Notes under the pieces: model-generated
Seen by the model: the letters and a program-made list of their open reading frames with translations, nothing else
Database searches by the model: none
What the model was told of the DNA's origin: nothing
Origin: Variovorax sp. 770b2
GTDB taxonomy: Bacteria; Pseudomonadota; Gammaproteobacteria; Burkholderiales; Burkholderiaceae_C
Direction of reading: 5' to 3'
DNA length: 64,000 bases
Assembly: GCF_900115685.1 (NCBI RefSeq)
Contig: NZ_FOXJ01000003.1
Coordinates: forward strand, 186,001-250,000
Program-made: the position numbers and the translations under genes
Shown: one piece after another, positions 1 to 8,711 of the stretch
Layout of the letters: the number at the start of each line of letters is the position of its first letter
How positions within the stretch are numbered: position 1 is the stretch's first letter

Positions 1-3000
1 CCAACACCTTCGGCGGCGGTGTCGCGCTGGGCAGCGGCACGCTGAGCGTGGGCAACAGCCTCGCGCTCGGCACGGGTGGGCTCGACGTGTCCGGCAGCGC
101 GACCCTGAAGGCGGGCGTGCCGGGCATCGCGCTGGCCAACGGCGTCACGCTGGGCGCCGGCGCCACGCTGGGCCTGACGGGTGCGAATGCGATCGCGCTG
201 GACGGCATCGTCGGCGGCGCGGGGGCACTCGCGATCAACGGCCCCGACGTCACCCTGGGCGGCGCCAACAACTTCGGCGGCGGCGTGACGCTGGCAGGCG
301 GCACCCTGTCGCTCGGCACCAGCACGTCGCTGGGCACCGGCACGCTCGACGTCACGGGCGCCGCCACGCTGGCGAGCACCGGCGGTGCGCTCGCGCTGAC
401 CAACGCGGTCGCGCTCGGCGCAGGGCTCACGGTGGGCGGCGCGGTGGACCTCGCGCTGAACGGCGTGGTCAGCGGCAGCGGTTCGCTCATCAAGAACGGC
501 GCCGGCACGCTGGCGCTCAACGGTGCCAACAATTTCGGCGGCGGCCTCACCCTCCAGGCGGGCACGCTCAGCGTCGGCAGCAACACCGCGCTGGGCACCG
601 GCGCGCTGACGGTGGGCGGCACCGCGACGCTCGCCGCCAGCAGCGACGTGGCGCTGGCGAACGGCGTCGTGCTCAACGCCAACCTCGGCATCGCAGGCGC
701 CAAGAACATCGCCATCGGCGGCACGGTCAGCGGCGCCGGGGGAATCTCGATGGGCAGCACCGGCACGCTGGCGCTGAACGGCGCCAACACCTACTCGGGG
801 CCGACCGTGGCCGCCAGCGGCACGCTGCAGGTGGGCAACGCGACCGGCAGCGCCACCGGGAGCGGCGCGGTCACGATACAGGGCGGCGCCACGCTGTCGG
901 GCACTGGCCGCATCGGCGGCGATGTCACGCTCAACAACACTGCCGTGCTGGCACCGGGCGCCCCCGGCGCGATGGGCACGCTCACCATCGGCGGCAACCT
1001 GTCGCTCGCCAACGGCAGCGTGTTCGACTACCAGTTCGGCGCGCCCGGCCCCAACTTCGCCACGCCCGGCCAGAGCGACAGCGTGAGCGTGGGCGGCGAC
1101 CTCCTCATCGCGGGCAACACCACCATCAACGTGACGGACACCGGCGGCTTCGGCCCCGGCGTGTACCGGCTCGTGGACTACGGCGGCGCGCTCACGGGCG
1201 GCGGCACGCTGACGCTGGGCGGCGTGCCCGGCGGCGCGGCGCTGGTGCTGCAGAACCTCACCGCCGACAAGCGCTTCACGCTCGTCAACGCCACGGGCGT
1301 GACGCTGGACTTCTGGAACGCGAACGGCCTCGCCAGCCCGACGCAGGCAGGCGGCGGCACCGGCACTTGGTCGACCACCTCGCCGGTATGGACCGACGCG
1401 CTGGGCAGCATCACGGTGCCGATGCAGCCGCAACCGGGCTTTGCGATCTTCACCGGCGCGCCGGGGACGGTCACGGTGGACAACACCCCCGGCCCCGTGC
1501 AGGCCACCGGCCTGCAGTTCGCGGCCAGCGGCTACACGCTGACCGGCGACCCGCTCACGCTGCTGGGCGCCGGCGCAGGTGCCAAGGCGGAGATCCGCGT
1601 GGGCGACGGCGGCGCGGGGTCTGCGGGCTTCACCGCCACGCTGAACAACGTGCTTGCCGGCACCGCGGGCATCGCCAAGACCGGCGACGGCACGCTGGTG
1701 CTGGGAGGCGCCAACACCTACACCGGCGGCACCGCGGTGCAAGGTGGCGCACTGTCCGTTTCGGCCGATGCCAACCTGGGCGCGGCAGGCGGCAACGTCG
1801 CGCTGAATGGCGGGCGGCTGCAGGTCACGGGCACCACCTTCACCGGCACCGCACGCGATGTGGATGTGGGCGCGGCGGGCGGCGGCATCGAGGTCGTCGA
1901 TGCGGGTCTGAACTTGACCGCCAGCGGCGCGCTCAGCGGCAGCGGCGAACTCATCAAGTCGGGCGATGGCACGCTGACGCTCGCGGGCCCCAGCACCCAC
2001 ACGGGCGCCACCACCGTCGCGGCCGGCACGCTGCGCCTGGGTGCGGCGGACATGCTCACCCCCACCGCACCGCTCGCAGTGGCCGACAAGGCGGGCGCCA
2101 CGCTCGACCTGAACGGCTTCAACCAGACCATCGGCTCGCTCTCGGGCGGCGGCAGCGCGGGCGGCGAGCTCAAGCTCGGCAGCGCCACGCTCACCACCGG
2201 CGGCGACAACACCAGCACCACCTTCGGCGGCACGCTGAGCGGCACCGGCAGCGTGGTCAAGCAAGGCACGGGCGACTTCACGCTGACCGGCACGAACACC
2301 TATTCGGGTGCGACGCAAGTGAACGCGGGCACGCTGAGCGCGGGCGCCGCCAACGCGCTGAGCGCGGCCTCCGCCACCAGCGTGGCCGCCGGTGCCACGC
2401 TCGACCTGGGCGGCTTCAGCCAGACCGTGGCCTCGCTGACCAACAGCGGCACCGTCTCGCTGGCGGGCGCGGCGCCGGGCACCACGCTCACCGTCAACGG
2501 GCCGTACGCGGGCAACAACGGCATCCTGCGGCTGGGCGCGGTGCTCAATGCCACGGGCCCATCGGACCGGCTGGTGCTCAACGGCGCCGGGGCCACGGCC
2601 AGCGGGCACACCACGGTGCAGATCGTCAACCTCGGCGGCCTGGGCGCACTGACCACGGGCAACGGCATCGAGGTGATCAGCGCCCTCAACGGCGCGACCA
2701 CCACCGCGCAGACCACCAAGAACGCGTTCGCGCTGTCCGGCGGCCACGTGGACGCGGGCGCCTACGAGTACCGGCTGTACGCCGCGGACGCCAGCGGCGC
2801 CGGCGAGAACTGGTACCTGCGCTCCACCACCGGCGGCGGCATTCCGGGCGGACCTGGCGGCCCCGGCGGCCCAGGCGGGACCGGCGGCCTGCCCACCTAC
2901 CGCATCGAAGTGCCGCTGTACGCCGCGCTCGCGCAGCAACTGCGCCAGGCCAACGTCGCGATGCTGGGCAACCTGCACCTGCGCGGCGGCGAGGACGCGC

Positions 3001-3857
3001 GGCTCGACATCGCCAACACCGGCGGCCCTGGCCGCCGCGCCTGGGGCCGCGTGATCAGCACCGACATCGACGTGAGCCAGCGCGGCACCGCCAATGCGCG
3101 CAGCGACGGGCGCCTGAACGGCTTCCAGGCCGGCACCGACCTGTGGGCCGACACGAACTGGCGCGCCGGCGTCTACGTCGGGCAGCTCGAAGGCAACGTT
3201 CGCGTGAACGGCTTCGCGCGCGGCATCGAAGGGCTGGACGCGGGCACCAACGACCTGCGCAACCGCTACCTGGGCGTCTACGCCACCTGGCAGAACGACG
3301 GCGGCTGGTATGCCGATGCCGTGCTGCAGGCCGGCCAGCACCGCTACAACGTGCAGCCCATCGCAACCCTGGGCAGCTCGGGCAAGGGCAAGAGCCTGCT
3401 GGCCTCGGTCGAAGTCGGCAAGGCCTTCGACATCGGCAGCGGCTGGACCGTGGAGCCGCAGCTGCAGCTCATCCACCAGACCCTGCGCATGGACGACACG
3501 GGCATCTCGGGCGCCCGCGTGACGCAGGACCCGAACGACGGCCTCATCGTGCGCGCGGGCGTGCGCATCAAGGGCGAGATCGCCACCGGTGCCGGCACGC
3601 TGCAGCCTTACGGCCGCATCAACGTGTTCCACGCCTCCGGCGGCGCGGACGTGGCGCAGTTCCTGAACCTGGGTGGCGGCACGGCCATCCGCAGCGAGAC
3701 GGGTTCGAGCAGCACCGAAGTGGCCGGCGGCGTCACGCTCGCGCTCGGCGACCGCACCGCGATCTACGGCGAACTCGGCAAGCTGTGGGCCTCGGGCGGC
3801 CCGGCGCGCATCAAGAGCTCGCTCAACGCGTCGGTGGGCGTGCGGGTGCGCTGGTAG
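1..3857 (+). CDS. Autotransporter adhesin, pertactin-like, 3' part (5' end outside window)
   Basis: The reading frame is open from the first base, so the start and signal sequence lie upstream. The visible ~1,285 residues are a Gly/Ala/Thr/Asn-rich passenger made of repeated autotransporter-associated beta-strand units of the form GxLxKxGxGTLxLxGxNTYxG. Units are visible near nt 470-600, 730-830, 1670-1760, 1940-2040 and 2250-2350. A Gly-Pro linker (nt ~2835-2890) precedes a C-terminal beta-barrel of about 275 residues (nt ~3030-3857) that ends in an aromatic Trp, as type Va barrels do. The family exports its passenger to the cell surface for adhesion or biofilm. No protease motif was seen, so a beta-helical adhesin is the best guess. 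The 3' end overlaps the convergent phosphatase gene by 35 bp. Confidence 0.93.
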   Translation, partial: NTFGGGVALGSGTLSVGNSLALGTGGLDVSGSATLKAGVPGIALANGVTLGAGATLGLTGANAIALDGIVGGAGALAINGPDVTLGGANNFGGGVTLAGGTLSLGTSTSLGTGTLDVTGAATLASTGGALALTNAVALGAGLTVGGAVDLALNGVVSGSGSLIKNGAGTLALNGANNFGGGLTLQAGTLSVGSNTALGTGALTVGGTATLAASSDVALANGVVLNANLGIAGAKNIAIGGTVSGAGGISMGSTGTLALNGANTYSGPTVAASGTLQVGNATGSATGSGAVTIQGGATLSGTGRIGGDVTLNNTAVLAPGAPGAMGTLTIGGNLSLANGSVFDYQFGAPGPNFATPGQSDSVSVGGDLLIAGNTTINVTDTGGFGPGVYRLVDYGGALTGGGTLTLGGVPGGAALVLQNLTADKRFTLVNATGVTLDFWNANGLASPTQAGGGTGTWSTTSPVWTDALGSITVPMQPQPGFAIFTGAPGTVTVDNTPGPVQATGLQFAASGYTLTGDPLTLLGAGAGAKAEIRVGDGGAGSAGFTATLNNVLAGTAGIAKTGDGTLVLGGANTYTGGTAVQGGALSVSADANLGAAGGNVALNGGRLQVTGTTFTGTARDVDVGAAGGGIEVVDAGLNLTASGALSGSGELIKSGDGTLTLAGPSTHTGATTVAAGTLRLGAADMLTPTAPLAVADKAGATLDLNGFNQTIGSLSGGGSAGGELKLGSATLTTGGDNTSTTFGGTLSGTGSVVKQGTGDFTLTGTNTYSGATQVNAGTLSAGAANALSAASATSVAAGATLDLGGFSQTVASLTNSGTVSLAGAAPGTTLTVNGPYAGNNGILRLGAVLNATGPSDRLVLNGAGATASGHTTVQIVNLGGLGALTTGNGIEVISALNGATTTAQTTKNAFALSGGHVDAGAYEYRLYAADASGAGENWYLRSTTGGGIPGGPGGPGGPGGTGGLPTYRIEVPLYAALAQQLRQANVAMLGNLHLRGGEDARLDIANTGGPGRRAWGRVISTDIDVSQRGTANARSDGRLNGFQAGTDLWADTNWRAGVYVGQLEGNVRVNGFARGIEGLDAGTNDLRNRYLGVYATWQNDGGWYADAVLQAGQHRYNVQPIATLGSSGKGKSLLASVEVGKAFDIGSGWTVEPQLQLIHQTLRMDDTGISGARVTQDPNDGLIVRAGVRIKGEIATGAGTLQPYGRINVFHASGGADVAQFLNLGGGTAIRSETGSSSTEVAGGVTLALGDRTAIYGELGKLWASGGPARIKSSLNASVGVRVRW

Positions 3858-4320
3858 GCGGCTCGACCAGCCGCGCCAGCAGGCCGTCGACGCCGCGCTC
3901 GATCAGGTCGAAGGCCTCGACGAAGGCTTGTTGCCCGCCATACCAGGGATCGGGCACATCGCCTTCGTCGGCCTCGGCGAACTCGGTGAGCATGTGCACC
4001 TTGTGGGCGGCGCCCGCGGGTGCGAGACGGCGCAGCGCGGCGCAGTGGCGCGCTGTCATGCCGACGATCCAGTCGAAGCGCTCGAAGTCGCTCGCGCGGA
4101 CCTGCCGCGCGCAGTGCGCGTGCATCGCGATGCCGCGCCGGCGCGCCTCGGCGATCGAACGCGGATCGGGCGGGTTGCCGCGCTCCTCGTCGGAGATGGC
4201 GGCGCTGTCGACATCGATGGAGATGCCTGCGAGGCGGGCCTTGTGCAGCAGGAGCGCGTGGGCGGTGGGGGATCGGCAGATGTTGCCGGTGCAGATGAAC
4301 AGGACGGAGGGTTTCGTCAT
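3823..4320 (-). CDS. Low-molecular-weight protein tyrosine phosphatase
   Basis: 165 residues, the usual size of the family. The catalytic P-loop C-x5-R-S appears at residues 10-17 (CTGNICRS), right after the first beta strand. The general-acid motif is a DPW..G segment in the C-terminal half. These cytosolic enzymes hydrolyse phosphotyrosine and in bacteria often act on capsule or exopolysaccharide tyrosine kinases; no kinase partner is nearby. I place the start at the ATG at 4318-4320 because the P-loop then sits where the family has it; a longer frame upstream has no family similarity. The gene converges on the autotransporter with overlapping 3' ends. Confidence 0.93.
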   Translation of the reverse strand: MTKPSVLFICTGNICRSPTAHALLLHKARLAGISIDVDSAAISDEERGNPPDPRSIAEARRRGIAMHAHCARQVRASDFERFDWIVGMTARHCAALRRLAPAGAAHKVHMLTEFAEADEGDVPDPWYGGQQAFVEAFDLIERGVDGLLARLVEPPTSAPARPPTR

Positions 4321-4422
4321 TGAACTGAAAGCCTGTTGAAAGATTGCAGCGCGGGTCGACGCCAAACCGCAACAATGAGGCGATAACGACCCTGCTCGCA
4401 GTGCAGGACATGGCCAAAACGG

Positions 4423-4452
4423 TTGACGCTCATTGTGACGCGGTGCAACAAT
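4423..4452 (+). promoter_or_regulatory. Candidate sigma-70 promoter for the magnesium locus
   Basis: TTGACG at 4423-4428 is followed 18 bp later by AACAAT at 4447-4452. This is a plausible -35/-10 pair, although the -10 matches the consensus at only four of six positions. It would give a leader of about 255 nt before the first ORF at 4715. I see no convincing gene between 4321 and 4714. A short open frame at 4344-4535 lacks a ribosome binding site and family features. Placement is inference. Confidence 0.35.
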
Positions 4453-4651
4453 CCCGCATCTTTACTTCGGAGCCCCGTGCGTGGACAGTGCCAGTTGGAT
4501 CAGTGACAAGAAGACGCGTGCCTCGGCAGGCGTGACACATCCGGCCCTCTAGCGCAGGCTCTCTCGCGCTGTGGCCGCCGTGCACGCAGCGTGACCCGTT
4601 CGCCCTCAAGGCAAGCGGTTCTCCCCTCCCGAATCCCGTCGTTTCGCGTCA

Positions 4652-4668
4652 CTGACTTTTTCAGTCAG
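4652..4668 (+). promoter_or_regulatory. Short hairpin in the 5' leader
   Basis: CTGACT (4652-4657) and AGTCAG (4663-4668) are perfect inverted repeats around a TTTTC loop. They lie 46 nt before the first start codon of the magnesium locus. The 6-bp stem is too weak and lacks the U tract of a terminator; it may be part of a larger leader fold. Confidence 0.35.
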
Positions 4669-4714
4669 CTTGCGTGTCCGTGCGCGAGGCCCTTCATCGC
4701 GAAGGAGCCTTGTC

Positions 4715-4924
4715 ATGCGTCAATTTCAAACCCGTCAGCAGCAGCAGCAACAGCCGCCGATGCAGGAACCCGTTCGCGCCACGGCGCACGAGCCTGCGCA
4801 CGCGCCGACGGCGCAGGACGTCGAGAACGAAACGCTCGACCGGGCCGCCGCGCTCTGGACCACGCGGCGCATCCGCAGCTTCTTCCTGCTGCTCGAGCAG
4901 CCGCCCCGCGCAGCGCACCGCTGA
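4715..4924 (+). CDS. Small Gln/Pro-rich protein at the head of the mgtA locus
   Basis: 69 residues. The ATG at 4715 has a strong ribosome binding site (GAAGGAG, 4701-4707) 7 nt upstream, which is the main reason to believe it. The N-terminal third is a run of Gln followed by Pro-Gln (residues 7-17). The middle is Ala/Pro/Glu-rich and probably disordered. The C-terminal ~25 residues (DRAAALWTTRRIRSFFLLLE) could form an amphipathic or membrane-skimming helix. I do not recognise a family. It sits 44 nt before the MDPDP mini-ORF and on the same strand as mgtA, so it is probably co-transcribed. It could be a second regulatory leader ORF or a small MgtA partner; nothing in the sequence decides. Confidence 0.6.
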   Translation: MRQFQTRQQQQQQPPMQEPVRATAHEPAHAPTAQDVENETLDRAAALWTTRRIRSFFLLLEQPPRAAHR

Positions 4925-4968
4925 CGCCGCGCCCACAAGACCGCACCGCAGATCGCAAGGAGGCCACC

Positions 4969-5073
4969 ATGGACCCGGACCCTCGCTCGCGCCTTAGCGC
5001 GCCGCCTTCATTGAACCCATCGATTGCATCCACCCCACGCAGCGCCGCGCTGCGGAGGACACCTGCCGGCTGA
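4969..5073 (+). CDS. MgtL-like leader peptide starting Met-Asp-Pro-Asp-Pro
   Basis: A 34-codon ORF with a near-perfect Shine-Dalgarno (AAGGAGG, 4957-4963) 5 nt before its ATG. It begins MDPDP and contains seven prolines in total. Known: the Salmonella/E. coli mgtA leader peptide MgtL begins MEPDP, and its acidic-proline N-terminus destabilises the translating ribosome when Mg2+ is low, switching on mgtA. Seen here: the same type of N-terminus, the same genomic position (upstream of mgtA, with one gene between), and a stop codon 7 nt before a hairpin that covers the next gene's ribosome binding site. Inference: this is a translation-dependent Mg2+ sensor, by homology or convergence. The rest of the peptide does not resemble MgtL. 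Confidence 0.65.
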   Translation: MDPDPRSRLSAPPSLNPSIASTPRSAALRRTPAG

Positions 5074-5080
5074 GTGAAGC

Positions 5081-5127
5081 GGGAGGCGCTCTCCTTCGCG
5101 GCCCGCTGTGCCCGAAGGAGACCTCCC
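5081..5127 (+). promoter_or_regulatory. Hairpin sequestering the Shine-Dalgarno of the next gene, with competing helix
   Basis: GGGAGG (5081-5086) pairs with CCTCCC (5122-5127), and TCTCCTTCG (5090-5098) pairs with CGAAGGAGA (5113-5121). This makes a 15-bp stem with a 3-nt bulge (5087-5089) and a 14-nt loop. The right arm contains the GAAGGAG Shine-Dalgarno of the gene starting at 5128. A competing helix is possible between 5049-5059, inside the last codons of the MDPDP ORF, and 5092-5102: 11 pairs including two G-U. Both helices use 5092-5098, so only one can form. This is the layout of a translation-coupled attenuator. Folding energies were not computed. Confidence 0.65.
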
Positions 5128-5892
5128 ATGACCCGCGAACGCCTGCGGCGTGTCGCACGGACGGCCACGAACGGCCGCCTCGACGCACCCCGCTTCTATC
5201 CCCAACGTCCCTCGCGCCCATCCCTGCACCTCTGGGCGGCATACCTCTGCGGCCTTGCAGCAACGCAGACGCATGCCGCCGGTGGCCATCATTCGGTGGA
5301 CGACGCCGCGATCCTCGATCCGGGCCAGTGCCAGCTGGAGACCTGGTCCGACCGCCATGCGCACGCCTCGCAAGGACTGCTGCACATCGGCCCGGCCTGC
5401 CGCGTCGGCCCGGTCGAACTCGGACTGAATCTCGAGCGCGAGCACGGCGGCGAAGGCCGCACCGTGCGCGCCGGTCCGCAGATCAAGTGGGCCTTCGCAG
5501 TCAACGACAGCCTGAGCGCCGGCGTGCTCGCCACGGCCGGCTGGCAAGGCGACGCACACGCCACCGCGTTGCGTTTGTCCGGCAGCAGCATCGTGGTCCC
5601 CGTGACCTGGCAGATCGCCGACAGCTGGCGCGCGCACATCAACCTGGGCCGCGACTTTTACCGCGCGCAGCCGAGCACCAGCCATTCGGGCGCCTCTCTC
5701 GAATGGTCCGCCCTGCCCTCCATCTCGTTCGTCGCCGAGCGCTTTCGCGAAGGCGGCGGCAACGCATGGCGCGCCGGCATGCGCTGGACGCCGGTCGAGA
5801 CGCTGAGCGTCGACCTGAGCCGCGCACGCGGCCTGCGCGCCGACGCACCTGCGTGGTGGACGCTGGGCTTCACCTGGGCCTTCGCGCGCTGA
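5128..5892 (+). CDS. Exported beta-strand-rich protein of the mgtA operon, probable outer-membrane protein
   Basis: 254 residues from the ATG at 5128, preceded 7 nt upstream by GAAGGAG, which is buried in the hairpin at 5081-5127. The N-terminus has a long basic region and then a hydrophobic segment ending in an AxA-type signal peptidase site (residues ~33-50, ...ATQTHA). The mature part starts with a GGHH motif that might bind a divalent metal. It continues with alternating polar/hydrophobic strands ending in aromatics, and a C-terminal strand TLGFTWAFAR typical of outer-membrane proteins. No named family was recognised. It lies 28 bp before mgtA on the same strand, so it may help Mg2+ or another cation cross the outer membrane; that role is inference. 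Confidence 0.7.
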   Translation: MTRERLRRVARTATNGRLDAPRFYPQRPSRPSLHLWAAYLCGLAATQTHAAGGHHSVDDAAILDPGQCQLETWSDRHAHASQGLLHIGPACRVGPVELGLNLEREHGGEGRTVRAGPQIKWAFAVNDSLSAGVLATAGWQGDAHATALRLSGSSIVVPVTWQIADSWRAHINLGRDFYRAQPSTSHSGASLEWSALPSISFVAERFREGGGNAWRAGMRWTPVETLSVDLSRARGLRADAPAWWTLGFTWAFAR

Positions 5893-5920
5893 CCCCTGAT
5901 TTCCTCAAGGAGAAAACAAA

Positions 5921-8686
5921 ATGAAAAACGTCCTGAAGTCCTTCTTCGAGAGCTTTCTGCGCAGCCGCCACATGCTGCATCACTTCGAGCGCTGGCAGAC
6001 GCTGCTGGGCTCCAAGCCGGTCGGCGTGACCTCGGTCGCGATGCCGCCCGACATCGCGAAGGCGCTGGCCGCCGCGTCGCGCACCGATGCCGGCGAGATG
6101 CTCGTGCGGCTCGGCAGCTCGCCCCAGGGCCTGAGCGAAGGCCACGCGCAAGTGCTGCGCAAGCGCCTGGGCAGCAACGAGGTGCGCCACGAGCAGCCGC
6201 TGCCGTGGTGGACGCACCTGTGGCAGTGCTACCGCAATCCGTTCAACCTGCTGCTCACGGTGCTGGCGCTGATCTCCTACGTCACCGAGGACATGAAGGC
6301 CACGCTCGTGATCGGCAGCATGGTGGTGCTGTCCACGGTGCTGCGCTTCCTGCAAGAGTCGCGCTCCAACAAGGCGGCCGACCGGCTCAAGGCGATGGTG
6401 AGCAACACCTCCACGGTGCTGCGGCCCGCGCCGGGGCGCAAGGCCGGCGCGGCGGGCGACGAGGGCTTCGACGCCACGCACGCGGGCACGGTGCGCGTCG
6501 AGGTGCCGATGCGCGACCTCGTGCCGGGCGACGTGATCGCGCTCTCGGCCGGCGACATGATCCCGGCCGATGCGCGACTGCTCACGGCCAAGGACCTGTT
6601 CATCAGCCAGTCCGCGCTCACGGGGGAGGCGATGCCGGTCGAGAAGTTTTCGATCGATCGCGGCGACCACGAAGCCGGCGTGCTCGAACGCGAGAACCTG
6701 CTCTTCATGGGCACCAACGTGATCAGCGGCACCGCCACCGCGCTCATCGTGCACACGGGCGACCGCACCTTTTTCGGCGCCCTTGCGCAGCGCGTGACGG
6801 CCACCGACCGCGGCACCAGTGCCTTCCAGGCCGGCATCAACCGCGTGAGCTGGGTGCTGATCCGCTTCATGCTGGTGATGGCGCCGCTGGTGCTGGTGAT
6901 CAACGGCGTGGCCAAGGGCGACTGGTGGGAGGCCGCGCTGTTCGCGCTGTCGATCGCGGTGGGCCTCACGCCGGAGATGCTGCCGATGATCGTGACCGCC
7001 ACGCTGGCCAAGGGCGCGGTCGTGATGTCGCGCCAGAAGGTGATCGTGAAAAGGCTCGAAGCGATTCACAACTTCGGCGCGATGGACGTGCTGTGCACCG
7101 ACAAGACCGGCACGTTGACGCAGGACCGCATCGTGCTGGAGCGCCACACCAACGCGTGGGGCGAAGTCTCGAACCATGTGCTGCAACTCGCCTACCTGAA
7201 CAGCTTTCACCAGACGGGTTTGAAGAACCTGCTCGACAAGGCGGTACTCAATCACGCCGAGATGCAGCCCGAGACACGGCTGCAGACGGCCTACCGCAAG
7301 ATCGACGAAGTGCCCTTCGACTTCTCGCGCCGCCGCATGTCAGTGGTGGTGGAGAACGGCGGCAGCGAGCACCTGCTGATCTGCAAGGGCGCGCTGGAAG
7401 AGATCCTGTCGGTGTGCACCGCCGTCGAGCGCGGCGCCGAGGTGCTGGCGCTCGATGCCGAACTGCTCGCGCGCATTCACCGCGTGGCCTCGGAGCTGAA
7501 CACGCAGGGCCTGCGCGTGGTGGCCGTGGCGAGCCGCACGCTCGCTGCCGATGCGCGCAAGCCTGCGTACAGCGTGGCCGATGAATCGGGTCTCACGCTG
7601 CTGGGCTACGTGGCGTTTCTCGATCCGCCGAAGGAATCGACCGCCCCTGCGCTGCGCGCGCTGGCCGCGCACGGCGTGGCGGTGAAGGTTCTCACGGGCG
7701 ACAACGAACTGGTCACGCGCAAGGTCTGCGGCGACGTGGGCATCGAGGCCGGCCGCATCGTGCTCGGCCGCGAGATCGAGGACCTGCGCGACGACGAACT
7801 GCGCGAGCTGGTCGAGCAGCACCAGGTGTTCGCCAAGCTCACGCCCGCGCACAAGGAACGCATCGTGCACGCGCTGCATGCCAACGGGCACGTGGTGGGC
7901 TTCATGGGCGACGGCATCAACGACGCACCGGCACTGCGCGCCGCGGACATCGGCATCTCGGTGGACGGCGCGGTGGACGTGGCCAAGGAATCGGCCGACA
8001 TCATCCTGCTGGAAAAAAGCCTGATGGTGCTGGAGCAAGGCGTGGTCGAAGGCCGCCGCACCTTCGCCAACATGCTCAAGTACATCAAGCTCACCGCGAG
8101 CTCGAACTTCGGCAATGTGTTCTCGGTGCTGGTGGCGAGCGCGTTCCTGCCCTTCCTGCCGATGCTGCCGCTGCACCTGCTGGTGCAGAACCTGCTGTAC
8201 GACGTGTCGCAGATCGCCATTCCGTTCGACAACGTGGACGAGGAATTCCTCAAGTCGCCGCAGCGCTGGAACCCGGCCGACCTGGGGCGCTTCATGGTGT
8301 TCTTCGGGCCGTTGAGCTCGGTGTTCGACATCCTGACCTTCACGGTGATGTGGTTCGTGTTCTCCGCCAACACGGTGGCGCATCAGACGCTGTTCCAGTC
8401 GGGCTGGTTCATCGAGGGGCTGCTGTCGCAGACGCTGATCGTTCACCTGATCCGCACCCGCAAGATTCCCTTCCTGCAAAGCCGCGCGGCCTGGCCGCTG
8501 CTGGCGATGGGTGCGGCGATTGCCGCGGTGGGTATCTGGCTGCCGATGGGGCCGCTCGCGCACTACTTCAAGCTGCAGGCGCTGCCGCTGGCGTACTTCC
8601 CTTGGCTGGTGTTGATGCTGGTGGGCTACGCGGTTCTCACGCAGACGGTGAAGGGGTGGTATGCGCGGCGGTATGGGTGGCAGTGA
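5921..8686 (+). CDS. mgtA: Magnesium-importing P-type ATPase MgtA
   Basis: 921 residues, close to E. coli MgtA (898). All P-type ATPase landmarks are present in order: the TGEAMPVE actuator loop near residue 233, the phosphorylation motif DKTGTLTQD with Asp394, and the hinge MGDGINDAPAL near residue 661. There are two transmembrane pairs before the large cytoplasmic domain and six helices after it. This P3B group imports Mg2+ across the inner membrane when external Mg2+ is low. The start has AAGGAG 8 nt upstream. Its leader region (4458-5127) looks built for Mg2+-responsive control, and mgtC follows in the same direction. Confidence 0.95.
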   Translation: MKNVLKSFFESFLRSRHMLHHFERWQTLLGSKPVGVTSVAMPPDIAKALAAASRTDAGEMLVRLGSSPQGLSEGHAQVLRKRLGSNEVRHEQPLPWWTHLWQCYRNPFNLLLTVLALISYVTEDMKATLVIGSMVVLSTVLRFLQESRSNKAADRLKAMVSNTSTVLRPAPGRKAGAAGDEGFDATHAGTVRVEVPMRDLVPGDVIALSAGDMIPADARLLTAKDLFISQSALTGEAMPVEKFSIDRGDHEAGVLERENLLFMGTNVISGTATALIVHTGDRTFFGALAQRVTATDRGTSAFQAGINRVSWVLIRFMLVMAPLVLVINGVAKGDWWEAALFALSIAVGLTPEMLPMIVTATLAKGAVVMSRQKVIVKRLEAIHNFGAMDVLCTDKTGTLTQDRIVLERHTNAWGEVSNHVLQLAYLNSFHQTGLKNLLDKAVLNHAEMQPETRLQTAYRKIDEVPFDFSRRRMSVVVENGGSEHLLICKGALEEILSVCTAVERGAEVLALDAELLARIHRVASELNTQGLRVVAVASRTLAADARKPAYSVADESGLTLLGYVAFLDPPKESTAPALRALAAHGVAVKVLTGDNELVTRKVCGDVGIEAGRIVLGREIEDLRDDELRELVEQHQVFAKLTPAHKERIVHALHANGHVVGFMGDGINDAPALRAADIGISVDGAVDVAKESADIILLEKSLMVLEQGVVEGRRTFANMLKYIKLTASSNFGNVFSVLVASAFLPFLPMLPLHLLVQNLLYDVSQIAIPFDNVDEEFLKSPQRWNPADLGRFMVFFGPLSSVFDILTFTVMWFVFSANTVAHQTLFQSGWFIEGLLSQTLIVHLIRTRKIPFLQSRAAWPLLAMGAAIAAVGIWLPMGPLAHYFKLQALPLAYFPWLVLMLVGYAVLTQTVKGWYARRYGWQ

Positions 8687-8711
8687 AGATTGAGGCCGTT
8701 GTTCGGGGCGC

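Noticed and set aside
1367..4339. Very long open frame overlapping the autotransporter in another phase
   Set aside because: Arg/His/Gln-rich product typical of an out-of-phase reading of GC-rich repeats; no family motif and it runs over the phosphatase gene.
4344..4535. 63-codon ORF upstream of the mgtA leader
   Set aside because: No ribosome binding site, overlaps the phosphatase upstream region and the candidate promoter.
4735..4760. CAG repeat as a phase-variable tract
   Set aside because: The triplet run is short and imperfect; slippage by whole codons would not switch the frame.
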